A DNA stretch of 5,530 bases from CACEUX01 sp964404235. Lineage in GTDB: Bacteria; Fidelibacterota; Marinisomatia; Marinisomatales; UBA1611. Shown here one piece after another: positions 1 to 5,530 of this stretch; the stretch's first letter is position 1; the number at the start of each line of letters is the position of its first letter. Where the stretch lies: positions 1 to 5,530 of the forward strand of contig CAYOJL010000105.1 of the NCBI GenBank assembly GCA_964404235.1, read 5' to 3'. Under the pieces are notes generated by a model. That model was not told the DNA's origin. It did no database searches and worked only from the letters and a program-made list of their open reading frames with translations. A program made the position numbers and the translations under genes.

Positions 1-267
1 ATCAAGAATGTTGGATCTGATACCGTGGAACTCTCTCACATTTTCATCACCCTTTCCGATACCTCTCCAGTGGAACAGGGTGAGCCTTTCTCGTTCACAA
101 GTCATTACTCCGGTACAAACCTGTACCTGTTTCCTGGCGAAGAACTCTCAACCACCCCATTTCCTCTTGACCCTACCAATCACGGATTCGCGATGGGGAG
201 CGACCCAGACAGGTCCTTCCTATCTATATACGACTACAATGACGCGATGTCGGTAACAATTTCATGA
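1..267 (+). CDS. flaF: Archaellum stator protein FlaF/ArlF, C-terminal part (5' end outside window)
   Basis: An open frame enters from the left edge in frame 1 and ends at TGA 265-267, giving 88 residues with no start codon required inside the window. It opens with IKNVGSDTVEL, which resembles the 'xKNxGSxxI' strand that begins the beta-sandwich of FlaF/FlaG proteins, and residues 44-48 (FPGEE) resemble the PGE turn of that fold. The remainder is polar and beta-rich, with no membrane segment; the N-terminal helix expected for the family would lie upstream. FlaF is known as an extracytoplasmic stator component that contacts the S-layer and pairs with FlaG. The name rests mainly on position directly before flaG, with a 10-nt gap, matching euryarchaeal order. 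An archaellin C-terminus or a second FlaG-like protein is the alternative. The coding status is firm and the exact family less so. Confidence 0.62.
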   Translation: MKNVGSDTVELSHIFITLSDTSPVEQGEPFSFTSHYSGTNLYLFPGEELSTTPFPLDPTNHGFAMGSDPDRSFLSIYDYNDAMSVTIS

Positions 268-270
268 GGT
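266..270 (+). promoter_or_regulatory. Ribosome binding site of flaG
   Basis: GAGGT lies 7 nt before the ATG at 278 and overlaps the TGA stop of the upstream flaF-like gene. It complements the archaeal 16S 3' end and suggests translational coupling of the two stator genes. Confidence 0.6.
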
Positions 271-277
271 AACAGAT

Positions 278-757
278 ATGTCTAGCGGACCGTCAGAAAT
301 GATATTGCTCAGTGCAGGACTGATCGTCGCTGCGTTGGTCTCAGGGGTCCTCCTAGACACTTGGTCCGATATGGACGACGCCTTGGACGATAGGGGCAAG
401 CAGGAGGCAGAGGACGTCAAAACCCGAGCATCCCTTGCCAATGATCCGATAAACATAGATTGGGAGGCGGGCGATGAGGCGTCAATTTGGCTACAGAACT
501 CGGGGGACACGTTCTTGGATATCAATGGGGTCGGGGTTCTACTTCACGGGAGTTCGATGACTGTGTCTGTAGCCGATGGTTCAACACAATGGCTGCCAGG
601 AGACGTCGTCAAGTTCACAATCGATGGTACGAACAGTGGCCTCACCTTCTCTTCAGGGAACCATGACGTCAAACTCTCCGCCACCGTAACCTCTACTGCC
701 ACAAACTATGCTGGAATGTACACTTTCACGGAGGAAGTCAGAATTGTCGCCCCCTAA
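278..757 (+). CDS. flaG: Archaellum stator protein FlaG/ArlG
   Basis: A 159-residue protein, close to the usual FlaG length. It starts with a short polar stretch, then one hydrophobic helix (about residues 8-27, ILLSAGLIVAALVSGVLL), as in FlaG proteins whose N-terminus reads SEMI(L/F)... followed by an alanine/valine-rich helix. After this comes an acidic helical stalk with the family-like DDRG (37-40) and NDP (55-57) elements, then a beta-rich domain (about 65-159) with LQNSGDTFLDI at 72-82 and WLPGD at 105-109. FlaG is known to form filaments capped by FlaF and to act as a stator outside the cytoplasmic membrane; the helix here serves as the anchor. The ATG at 278 is supported by a GAGGT and by the family-like N-terminus. 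Its last 14 nt overlap flaH. No cysteines or signal peptidase site are evident. Confidence 0.85.
   Translation: MSSGPSEMILLSAGLIVAALVSGVLLDTWSDMDDALDDRGKQEAEDVKTRASLANDPINIDWEAGDEASIWLQNSGDTFLDINGVGVLLHGSSMTVSVADGSTQWLPGDVVKFTIDGTNSGLTFSSGNHDVKLSATVTSTATNYAGMYTFTEEVRIVAP
730..734 (+). promoter_or_regulatory. Ribosome binding site deciding the flaH start
   Basis: GGAGG inside the end of flaG sits 9 nt before TTG 744. No comparable site precedes the only in-frame ATG upstream (708), so this site favours TTG as the flaH initiation codon. Confidence 0.6.
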
Positions 758-1442
758 CGTTGACAACTTCGATTTCGGGGTCATCCAAGACAGCCTAGGG
801 CAAAGCATGGGCACTGCAATTCCAAACCGCTCGTTGATGCTGGTCTGCGGTGGAATAGGCTCAGGCAAGAGCATAATCGGCCAGAGGATGTCTTTCGGTA
901 TGACGGCAAACGATGTCAAGGTAGCCCTATACACGACCGAGCTGACCACTAGGGGGTGGTTGGAACAAGTAGGCAGCATTGGATACTACATGGACAAGAG
1001 GATAGACGAAGGGGCCTTCCACTTAATCTCGAGTTTCGGGGTTCTAGCCGAACAGACAACGGAGCCAGTAAGTCTGTTAGATTTGATAGACGCGCCTCCT
1101 TCGAAGGAAGCCGAGGTCATCATCATCGACAGGGCCTCTGAACTTATGCCTCCAGAGGTCGATGGCAAGGAGCTACTTTCCAAACTGAGAAAGTTCACCT
1201 CAGAGGGAAGGACCCTAATCCTTACAATTGACCCAGAAGAGATGGACGAAACCGCTCTTAGGGACATGAAGAACTCCGCCGAGGTGGTTCTGGACATGTT
1301 GACGGCCGTAGTAGGCGGCCAATTGGTGAGGACGATAGCGGTAACTAGATTCCTGAGGGCAGCAGGCCCGGTCACCGAGAGAATAGGCTGGAAGGTGATG
1401 CCCGAGATGGGCTTCATAGTGGACATCACAGCGGTTGCATGA
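744..1442 (+). CDS. flaH: Archaellum motor ATP-binding protein FlaH/ArlH
   Basis: A 232-residue cytoplasmic protein of the RecA/KaiC-like fold, matching the usual FlaH length. Visible motifs with TTG 744 as residue 1: Walker A GGIGSGKS at 36-43 (nt 849-872), the family stretch YTTEL..RGWLEQVGSIGY at about 63-81, Walker B VIIID at 125-129, and a C-terminal beta region ending GWKVMPEMGFIVDI. In characterised archaea FlaH binds ATP, does not hydrolyse it detectably, and regulates or stabilises the FlaI hexamer beneath FlaJ; that role is inferred here from family membership. The start is chosen as TTG because GGAGG precedes it at good spacing. An ATG at 708 would add 12 residues (MLECTLSRRKSE), overlap flaG by 50 nt and lacks a binding site. 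It is followed by flaI after 15 nt, so co-translation in one operon is very likely. Confidence 0.9.
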   Translation: MSPPNVDNFDFGVIQDSLGQSMGTAIPNRSLMLVCGGIGSGKSIIGQRMSFGMTANDVKVALYTTELTTRGWLEQVGSIGYYMDKRIDEGAFHLISSFGVLAEQTTEPVSLLDLIDAPPSKEAEVIIIDRASELMPPEVDGKELLSKLRKFTSEGRTLILTIDPEEMDETALRDMKNSAEVVLDMLTAVVGGQLVRTIAVTRFLRAAGPVTERIGWKVMPEMGFIVDITAVA

Positions 1443-1445
1443 TGA

Positions 1446-1453
1446 GGGAGGGG
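1446..1453 (+). promoter_or_regulatory. Ribosome binding site of flaI
   Basis: The purine run GGGAGGGG fills most of the 15-nt gap between the flaH stop and the flaI ATG, ending 4 nt before the ATG. It contains GGAGG and is the strongest Shine-Dalgarno-like site in the window. Confidence 0.65.
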
Positions 1454-1457
1454 AAGT

Positions 1458-3203
1458 ATGGTCACAGAGCAGGACTCAGAGCAGGAGGAAGAGAAACCAC
1501 AGTTCAAGATTGAGCCTGGAGACCTCGGGGGCTTGATGGCTGAGTACCCCCACATCCGCGAATGGGTCGAGAACTTCGAGGTCAAGCACGGGTCGAGACC
1601 AATATACTACGGCCCACTGGACAGGGATGCCAAGAGTGTAAGCCCTCGTAACCTGATTTACGCTACCAAACCACCCTGCTTTGCGCACGTCTACTCGCCC
1701 CCAGAGGGAGCCGAGGGAGCCGGTAACACATTCTGGTTCGGTCTAGAGCCAACCATAAATGCGGAAGAGGAGGAGATGAGGGATCAAATCGTCGAGAGGC
1801 TACTGAGGGACGCACCACAGAAGGAGAGGTTCGAGACCGATAAGGAGTTCATTGCAATGATTCACGAGATGATGGACGAGATGACCATCACATCTTCCGG
1901 GTCCCTTCTTTCAAATCCGATAATCAACCAGGCCAGGGAGCTAATCGGAATGGGAGAAGCCAAAATCACCGTATCACCGGACCAACTGGACCGATTGAAG
2001 TACGTGGTTGTCCGTGACCTCGTGAATAACGGTCCCCTAGAGACTTTACTAGCGGATGAGATGCTGGAGGACATACACTCAATTGGCCTGACCGTGATTC
2101 ACATGGACCACAAGGTGTTCCCAATGCTCACGTCAAACATTTCGTTCAAGGACCAAGAACTCCTGACTCGATACCTCCGCTCTATGTCCGAGAGGATCGG
2201 AAGGCCCGTATCAGACAGCAAGCCAATCGTAGACGGGGCGCTTCTAGATGGATCCCGAATCAACATCATCTACAGCGACGACGTATCCATCCAGGGATCT
2301 TCCTTCACAATCAGGAAGTTTGCTGAGGAGACGATATCCATCATTCAACTCATCAAGTGGAAGACGCTATCCTCGCAGATGGCTGCCTACATCTGGCTCG
2401 GATTGGAGAGCGGAATGTCGATGCTAGTATCCGGGGAGACTGCATCGGGGAAGACCACCACTCTGAACGCCGTTCTCCCATTTATTGATCACAACGTCAA
2501 GATATACACGGCAGAGGATACCCCAGAGGTCAAGGTCGCACACCCGATATGGCAGCGCTTAATTACCAGGGATTCAAAGAACGAGGACTCCCGGGTGGAG
2601 ATGTTCGACCTACTGAAGGCCGCACTAAGGTCACGGCCAAGGTACATCATCATCGGAGAGATAAGGGGCGTGGAGGGGGCTATCGCCTTCCAAGCGATGC
2701 AGACCGGACACCCTGTGGTCGGGACCTTCCACGCCTCGAACATCGTCAAGCTCATCCAGAGGTTCACTGGGGATCCAATCAATGTCCCAGCCAGGTTCTT
2801 CGACAACCTGAACTTCGCTATCTTCCAAGAGGTCGTTGAGGCCCCGGGTGGGGGGATTGCCAGAAGGATTACCGGAGTCAGCGAGGTCATAGGATTCGAC
2901 AAGACGGCAGACGGAATCCTCACCAGGAACATGTTCGAGTGGGATCCTGTGGCGGACGTTGTCTACTTCCGTGGGATGTTCCAGTCGGACATGCTAGAGA
3001 ACAAGATAGCACCGAGGATGGGCTTTAGGAGCAAGAGGGACATTTACGACGAACTCGAGCGCAGGACCCAGGCCATCCAGAGGATGGCGGACCGCGACCT
3101 CACTCACTACGATGACGTGTATGACCTCCTCGACGTGTACTACAAAGAGGGCTGGGACAGGTTCGCCTCATCGCTGGAGACCTGGACGGGAATTAACCAC
3201 TAG
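1458..3203 (+). CDS. flaI: Archaellum assembly and rotation ATPase FlaI/ArlI
   Basis: A 581-residue member of the type II/IV secretion (VirB11/PilT/GspE-like) ATPase family and the motor of the archaellum. The N-terminal domain (about 1-300) begins with an acidic tail (EQDSEQEEEK, 5-13) and includes PIVDGALLDGSRINI (256-270) and SSFTIRKF (281-288), the conserved region that leads into the ATPase core. The core carries Walker A GETASGKT at 326-333 (nt 2433-2456), the Asp/Glu box TAEDTPEV at 351-358, Walker B YIIIGEIRG at 396-404 with Glu401, and the His box GHPVVGTFHAS at 417-427 with His425. All catalytic elements look intact. FlaI is known to form a hexamer that docks on FlaJ and uses ATP first to add archaellins and then to drive rotation. 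A related pilus ATPase is the alternative, but the flaH and flaJ neighbours argue for the archaellum. The ATG at 1458 follows a strong purine-rich binding site. Confidence 0.95.
   Translation: MVTEQDSEQEEEKPQFKIEPGDLGGLMAEYPHIREWVENFEVKHGSRPIYYGPLDRDAKSVSPRNLIYATKPPCFAHVYSPPEGAEGAGNTFWFGLEPTINAEEEEMRDQIVERLLRDAPQKERFETDKEFIAMIHEMMDEMTITSSGSLLSNPIINQARELIGMGEAKITVSPDQLDRLKYVVVRDLVNNGPLETLLADEMLEDIHSIGLTVIHMDHKVFPMLTSNISFKDQELLTRYLRSMSERIGRPVSDSKPIVDGALLDGSRINIIYSDDVSIQGSSFTIRKFAEETISIIQLIKWKTLSSQMAAYIWLGLESGMSMLVSGETASGKTTTLNAVLPFIDHNVKIYTAEDTPEVKVAHPIWQRLITRDSKNEDSRVEMFDLLKAALRSRPRYIIIGEIRGVEGAIAFQAMQTGHPVVGTFHASNIVKLIQRFTGDPINVPARFFDNLNFAIFQEVVEAPGGGIARRITGVSEVIGFDKTADGILTRNMFEWDPVADVVYFRGMFQSDMLENKIAPRMGFRSKRDIYDELERRTQAIQRMADRDLTHYDDVYDLLDVYYKEGWDRFASSLETWTGINH
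1465..1486 (+). repeat. Short in-frame direct repeat in the 5' end of flaI
   Basis: CAGAGCAGGA occurs twice (1465-1474 and 1477-1486) with a 12-nt period, equal to four codons. It encodes the acidic EQDS/EQEE stretch at the FlaI N-terminus. It looks like a small slippage duplication in a low-constraint tail. Confidence 0.5.
1704..1721 (+). repeat. 9-bp tandem repeat inside flaI
   Basis: GAGGGAGCC is present twice back to back and encodes the EGAEGA stretch of FlaI (residues 83-88), a glycine-rich loop in the N-terminal domain. It keeps the frame and lies well away from the ATPase motifs, so it is probably a loop-length duplication. Confidence 0.5.
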
Positions 3204-3215
3204 GCTGGCGATTAC

Positions 3216-5018
3216 ATGGAGGACAAGTTAAGCACCTGGGAAATAGCTCTCCTAAGGTTAGGGATGCCATTTACCAGGTACCTGCTTTTCTTCTCCCTCC
3301 CAGCCACCCTGATAGGAGTCATCGCCGGAATCGCAGTTTGGTACACAGTCAGCGACGTGGTTTCCGGTTTGGGGGCAGTTTCCCTAATACTACTGTTCCC
3401 CCTGCTGTCTTTCTCAGCCACGCTTGCATACACGGTAGCCCAGGTATCTGCAGAGGCAATACAGATCGCACAGGACAAGCACATGTTCATGACCAGAATG
3501 GGAATTCTCTCCCTGGGTGAGTCTGCAGAGAAGGGAATGTTCGACATCTTGAAGGAGATGGGTGACTACGGTGCACTAGCCCAAGAAATACAAGCAATTG
3601 AGACCCTGGTATCGAAATGGCACACGAACCTTCCCGAGGCAGCTAGGATAGTCGGTAGGCAGAGCCCATCTGCTATATGGAGCGACTTCCTAGACAGGAT
3701 GGCCTTTTCGGTCGAGGTAGGCCAACCCATCGGGGAGTTCTTCAAGAGTGAGAACGAGACTTTCGAGCAGGCCTTCACGACTATCTATGATGCTAGGCTC
3801 GAGCAGCTGGACACCCTTAGGGAGACATTCGTGTCCCTAACTACCACCGGACTTCTACTCCTTGTGGTCGCAGGCCTTCATCTGATTCTTTTCCAGATTG
3901 GTGAAGAAACCTCGAACCCGTTCCTGATTATCCTCAGGGCAAGATGGGTTCTGATGGCTGGGACCCTCTTCGCACTTCTCCAAGTCGGCGCATGGTACCT
4001 ATTTACCCTAGTGATCCCCGATGAGGACCTCTTCGCAAAGCACGGCTTCAACACCGAGCAAGCAATTGATATGCGCAGGGCATGGATTTTCGCCGGAGTT
4101 CTAGGGACCATCGAGTTTACAATACTGATAGGGCTTTTCGTATTTCTCGGTACAGACTGGCTTTTCGGAAATTGGAACTACATCGGCCTACTTGTAATCG
4201 CTGCTCTCGCTTCACCGTTGCTGGCTCCTGCCCTGCTTACAGTTCAGGAGGAGACTCGCGTTAGGAGGAGGGACGACGCCTTCCCAGAGTTCATCCGAGC
4301 ATTCGGAGGGACCGCACAGGCCCGGGCCCAAGAGCCAAGCGCGATGGTCAAGGCCCTTTCCGGAATCGACTTCGGCGCACTCGACGACTCAATCGCCAAT
4401 CTCGAAAAGAGACTGTCAATGAGGATCGATAGCGACTACTCGTGGAACTGGTTCGCTGCTGACAACAACTCGATGCTAGTATCTCGATTCACTCGTGTGT
4501 TCATCGAGGGCTCGTCATCCACAGGAGAAGCAGGACTTGTAGGGGATCTGGTCTCGCAGAGCACTACAAACCTGCTTGGGTTGAGGCAGAGGAGGGAGAT
4601 ATCAGCGAATGTCATGAGAAGCGTATCATACGGACTCCTAGTGGCCATGATAATCGCTCTCAACATCACTACCTCAATTATCGCAGGACTCGGTGAGACG
4701 ATTGCTCAAGTTGCTCAAGGACTCGTAGATAGCACTGGAGAAGTGGGAACGGCTGCGGGAGGCGTAGATGTCGCATTGCCTGTACTTTCACAGACCGGCG
4801 GAGTGGACCAGAATATCGCAGTTTTCCAGATCATGGGTTCGCTCTTGATCGTAATCACCATTGTTGTTCTTGGCCTGATAACTGCTAGAATCAGGGGAGG
4901 GGGGACTACCCTAGTCCTGGGTCAGATGATTCAGATGATGTGGGTCGCAGGACTTGCGAATTTGTTCAGCGCATGGATTCTGACTCAATCGGTCGGGCTA
5001 TTCCAGACTGGAGGGTAA
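3216..5018 (+). CDS. flaJ: Archaellum membrane platform protein FlaJ/ArlJ
   Basis: A 600-residue polytopic protein of the FlaJ/TadC/GspF family. By eye about nine hydrophobic segments can be placed: roughly 22-44, 50-73, 205-227, 244-267, 288-311, 320-342, 468-490, 537-557 and 568-590. Two T2SSF-like cytoplasmic domains are separated by the central membrane cluster: the first at about 108-205 (with WSDFLDRMAFSVEVGQPIGEF) and the second at about 345-467 (with FPEFIRAFGGTAQARAQEP and the charged LEKRLSMRI), a duplication typical of FlaJ. FlaJ is the only multi-pass membrane core of the archaellum and is the docking site of FlaI/FlaH. It starts 12 nt after the flaI stop. The ATG at 3216 has no clear binding site in front of it, so translation may depend on coupling to flaI; ATG 3264 is a less likely alternative because starting there would remove 16 residues just before the first membrane helix. 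Confidence 0.93.
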   Translation: MEDKLSTWEIALLRLGMPFTRYLLFFSLPATLIGVIAGIAVWYTVSDVVSGLGAVSLILLFPLLSFSATLAYTVAQVSAEAIQIAQDKHMFMTRMGILSLGESAEKGMFDILKEMGDYGALAQEIQAIETLVSKWHTNLPEAARIVGRQSPSAIWSDFLDRMAFSVEVGQPIGEFFKSENETFEQAFTTIYDARLEQLDTLRETFVSLTTTGLLLLVVAGLHLILFQIGEETSNPFLIILRARWVLMAGTLFALLQVGAWYLFTLVIPDEDLFAKHGFNTEQAIDMRRAWIFAGVLGTIEFTILIGLFVFLGTDWLFGNWNYIGLLVIAALASPLLAPALLTVQEETRVRRRDDAFPEFIRAFGGTAQARAQEPSAMVKALSGIDFGALDDSIANLEKRLSMRIDSDYSWNWFAADNNSMLVSRFTRVFIEGSSSTGEAGLVGDLVSQSTTNLLGLRQRREISANVMRSVSYGLLVAMIIALNITTSIIAGLGETIAQVAQGLVDSTGEVGTAAGGVDVALPVLSQTGGVDQNIAVFQIMGSLLIVITIVVLGLITARIRGGGTTLVLGQMIQMMWVAGLANLFSAWILTQSVGLFQTGG

Positions 5019-5061
5019 CGCCTCGCGAAGCCTTGATGTCGGATGATGCAGACCTGATACC
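5019..5061 (+). other. Spacer between flaJ and the peptidase gene
   Basis: A 43-nt gap, the longest in this operon segment. I see no convincing TATA box, no T-rich archaeal terminator and no strong GGAGG before the next ATG; a weak GGATGATG is at 5041-5048. Read-through from flaJ is the simplest view. Confidence 0.45.
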
Positions 5062-5530
5062 ATGGAGCCGGCCACGGCATTGGATTGGGCCCGGCTCTTG
5101 GTATTGTTCTGCTGCCTTGCCTGGGCTGCCAGGTCAGACTACTCCACATTGATGGTCAGCGACTCTCATTGGTTGAAATGGGCGGTTCCATCTGCTGCAA
5201 TACTGGTCTTGGAACTGGCAATCATTGATGCCACTATCCTGAACTATTGCATGGCCGGGGCGCTATTGGCAACGTCGTCGCTTTGCATGTTCGATCCACC
5301 TGATCTGAGAAAAGCATCCGTATGGACAAAGGAACAGCATGCCCTGTCCATCGTATACGGAGTTGGACTGGTTGGACTTATCGGGGGGGCAGCGAGCCAC
5401 TCGAATACCGATTTCATTGCACTGGTTCTAGGTAACGAGTCGCCAGAAACCACTCTATGGTGGTCTCTACTTGGAGCAATAGTGACAACGCTCTTCTTCC
5501 TAATGGCATGGAGGCTTAGGATAATCCAAG
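5062..5530 (+). CDS. flaK: Preflagellin (type IV prepilin) peptidase, FlaK/ArlK-like, N-terminal part (3' end outside window)
   Basis: An open frame starts at ATG 5062 (an in-frame TGA at 5044-5046 rules out any earlier start) and runs without a stop to the right edge, giving 156 residues. The first helix (about 8-23) is followed directly by RSDYSTLMVSDSHW at 24-37. This matches the '(x)SDYxTxxVxDxxW' block of A24-family prepilin peptidases, in which the aspartate (here Asp26, nt 5137-5139) is the first catalytic residue. Further hydrophobic segments lie at about 39-57, 60-76, 94-112 and 132-150. The frame ends at AWRLRIIQ plus a lone G; in archaeal family members a stretch like this precedes the GxxD motif with the second catalytic aspartate, which would therefore fall just outside. 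The role, by family, is to cleave the class III signal peptide of archaellin precursors at the cytoplasmic membrane face. Its place after flaJ supports this. A general prepilin peptidase serving pili as well is possible. Confidence 0.75.
   Translation, partial: MEPATALDWARLLVLFCCLAWAARSDYSTLMVSDSHWLKWAVPSAAILVLELAIIDATILNYCMAGALLATSSLCMFDPPDLRKASVWTKEQHALSIVYGVGLVGLIGGAASHSNTDFIALVLGNESPETTLWWSLLGAIVTTLFFLMAWRLRIIQ
5065..5097 (+). repeat. GC-rich inverted repeat at the start of the peptidase gene
   Basis: GAGCCGG (5065-5071) is the exact reverse complement of CCGGCTC (5091-5097), separated by 19 nt. In RNA this could fold into a 7-bp stem immediately after the ATG. The loop also holds a GGGC that could pair differently with GGCC at 5070-5073. 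Whether it has a regulatory role or is chance is unknown. Confidence 0.35.

Noticed and set aside
8..256. Frame-2 open frame at the left edge starting at ATG 8
   Set aside because: It overlaps the frame-1 reading that enters from outside the window and has FlaF-like features directly before flaG; the frame-2 product resembles nothing recognisable.
653..979. Antisense open frame of 108 codons opposite the flaG/flaH junction
   Set aside because: It overlaps the convincing FlaG C-terminus and FlaH Walker A on the other strand, with no sign of an independent gene.
986..1585. Long antisense open frame of 199 codons opposite flaH and the start of flaI
   Set aside because: It lies wholly opposite two strongly supported genes, spans their junction and shows no recognisable motif; it is a shadow of the coding strand's codon pattern.
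2489..2932. Antisense open frame of 147 codons opposite the FlaI ATPase core
   Set aside because: It covers the Walker B and His box of FlaI in reverse; the + strand reading is unambiguous and the antisense protein has no family-like features.
5019..5061. Possible transcription terminator or promoter after flaJ
   Set aside because: No T-run suitable for archaeal termination and no AT-rich TATA/BRE pair is visible in the 43-nt spacer, so neither is called.
5036..5152. Short + strand frame beginning MSDDADLIPW that overlaps the peptidase start, considered as a leader peptide or a frameshifted N-terminus
   Set aside because: No binding site precedes ATG 5036, the peptide ends in low-complexity proline/glycine residues, and the frame at 5062 already supplies a complete first helix and catalytic block without any frameshift.
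5244..5453. Antisense open frame of 69 codons in the right-hand region
   Set aside because: The + strand frame from 5062 is open throughout and encodes membrane segments fitting a prepilin peptidase, which explains this stretch better.

Overview
This window is a slice of an archaellum (archaeal flagellum) motor operon. All supported genes are on the + strand. In order they are: the 3' end of a flaF-like gene, then complete flaG, flaH, flaI and flaJ, then the 5' part of a preflagellin peptidase (flaK-like) gene that runs off the right edge. The newer names are arlF, arlG, arlH, arlI, arlJ and arlK. No RNA gene, mobile element, CRISPR array or terminator is visible.

Organism: the combination of FlaF, FlaG, the RecA/KaiC-like FlaH, the hexameric ATPase FlaI and the membrane platform FlaJ occurs only in Archaea, and the F-G-H-I-J order is the euryarchaeal arrangement. 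The roughly balanced base composition by eye, heavy AGG/AGA use for arginine, very tight packing and GGAGG-type ribosome binding sites fit a marine Thermoplasmatota lineage such as Poseidoniales (Marine Group II). That assignment is an inference from general impression and was not tested by any search.

Layout: 1-267 is the C-terminal part of FlaF (beta-sandwich stator-type protein). 278-757 is FlaG (one N-terminal membrane helix plus a beta-rich external domain). 744-1442 is FlaH, most likely started by a TTG that lies inside the end of flaG behind a GGAGG. 1458-3203 is FlaI with a full set of ATPase motifs. 3216-5018 is FlaJ with two T2SSF-like domains and about nine membrane segments. 5019-5061 is a short spacer, and 5062 to the end is the peptidase, cut just before its second catalytic aspartate would be expected.

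How the genes work together: FlaK cleaves the class III signal peptide of pre-archaellins. FlaJ anchors the machine in the membrane. FlaI hydrolyses ATP, first for filament assembly and then for rotation, with FlaH bound to it as a nucleotide-dependent partner. FlaF and FlaG form the extracytoplasmic stator that couples the filament to the S-layer or periplasmic structures. Archaellins and the chemotaxis-linking FlaC/D/E proteins are not in this window and may lie upstream. I see no previously undescribed system here. The points worth a second look are the TTG start of flaH, the unterminated peptidase gene and the weak translation signals before flaJ and flaK.
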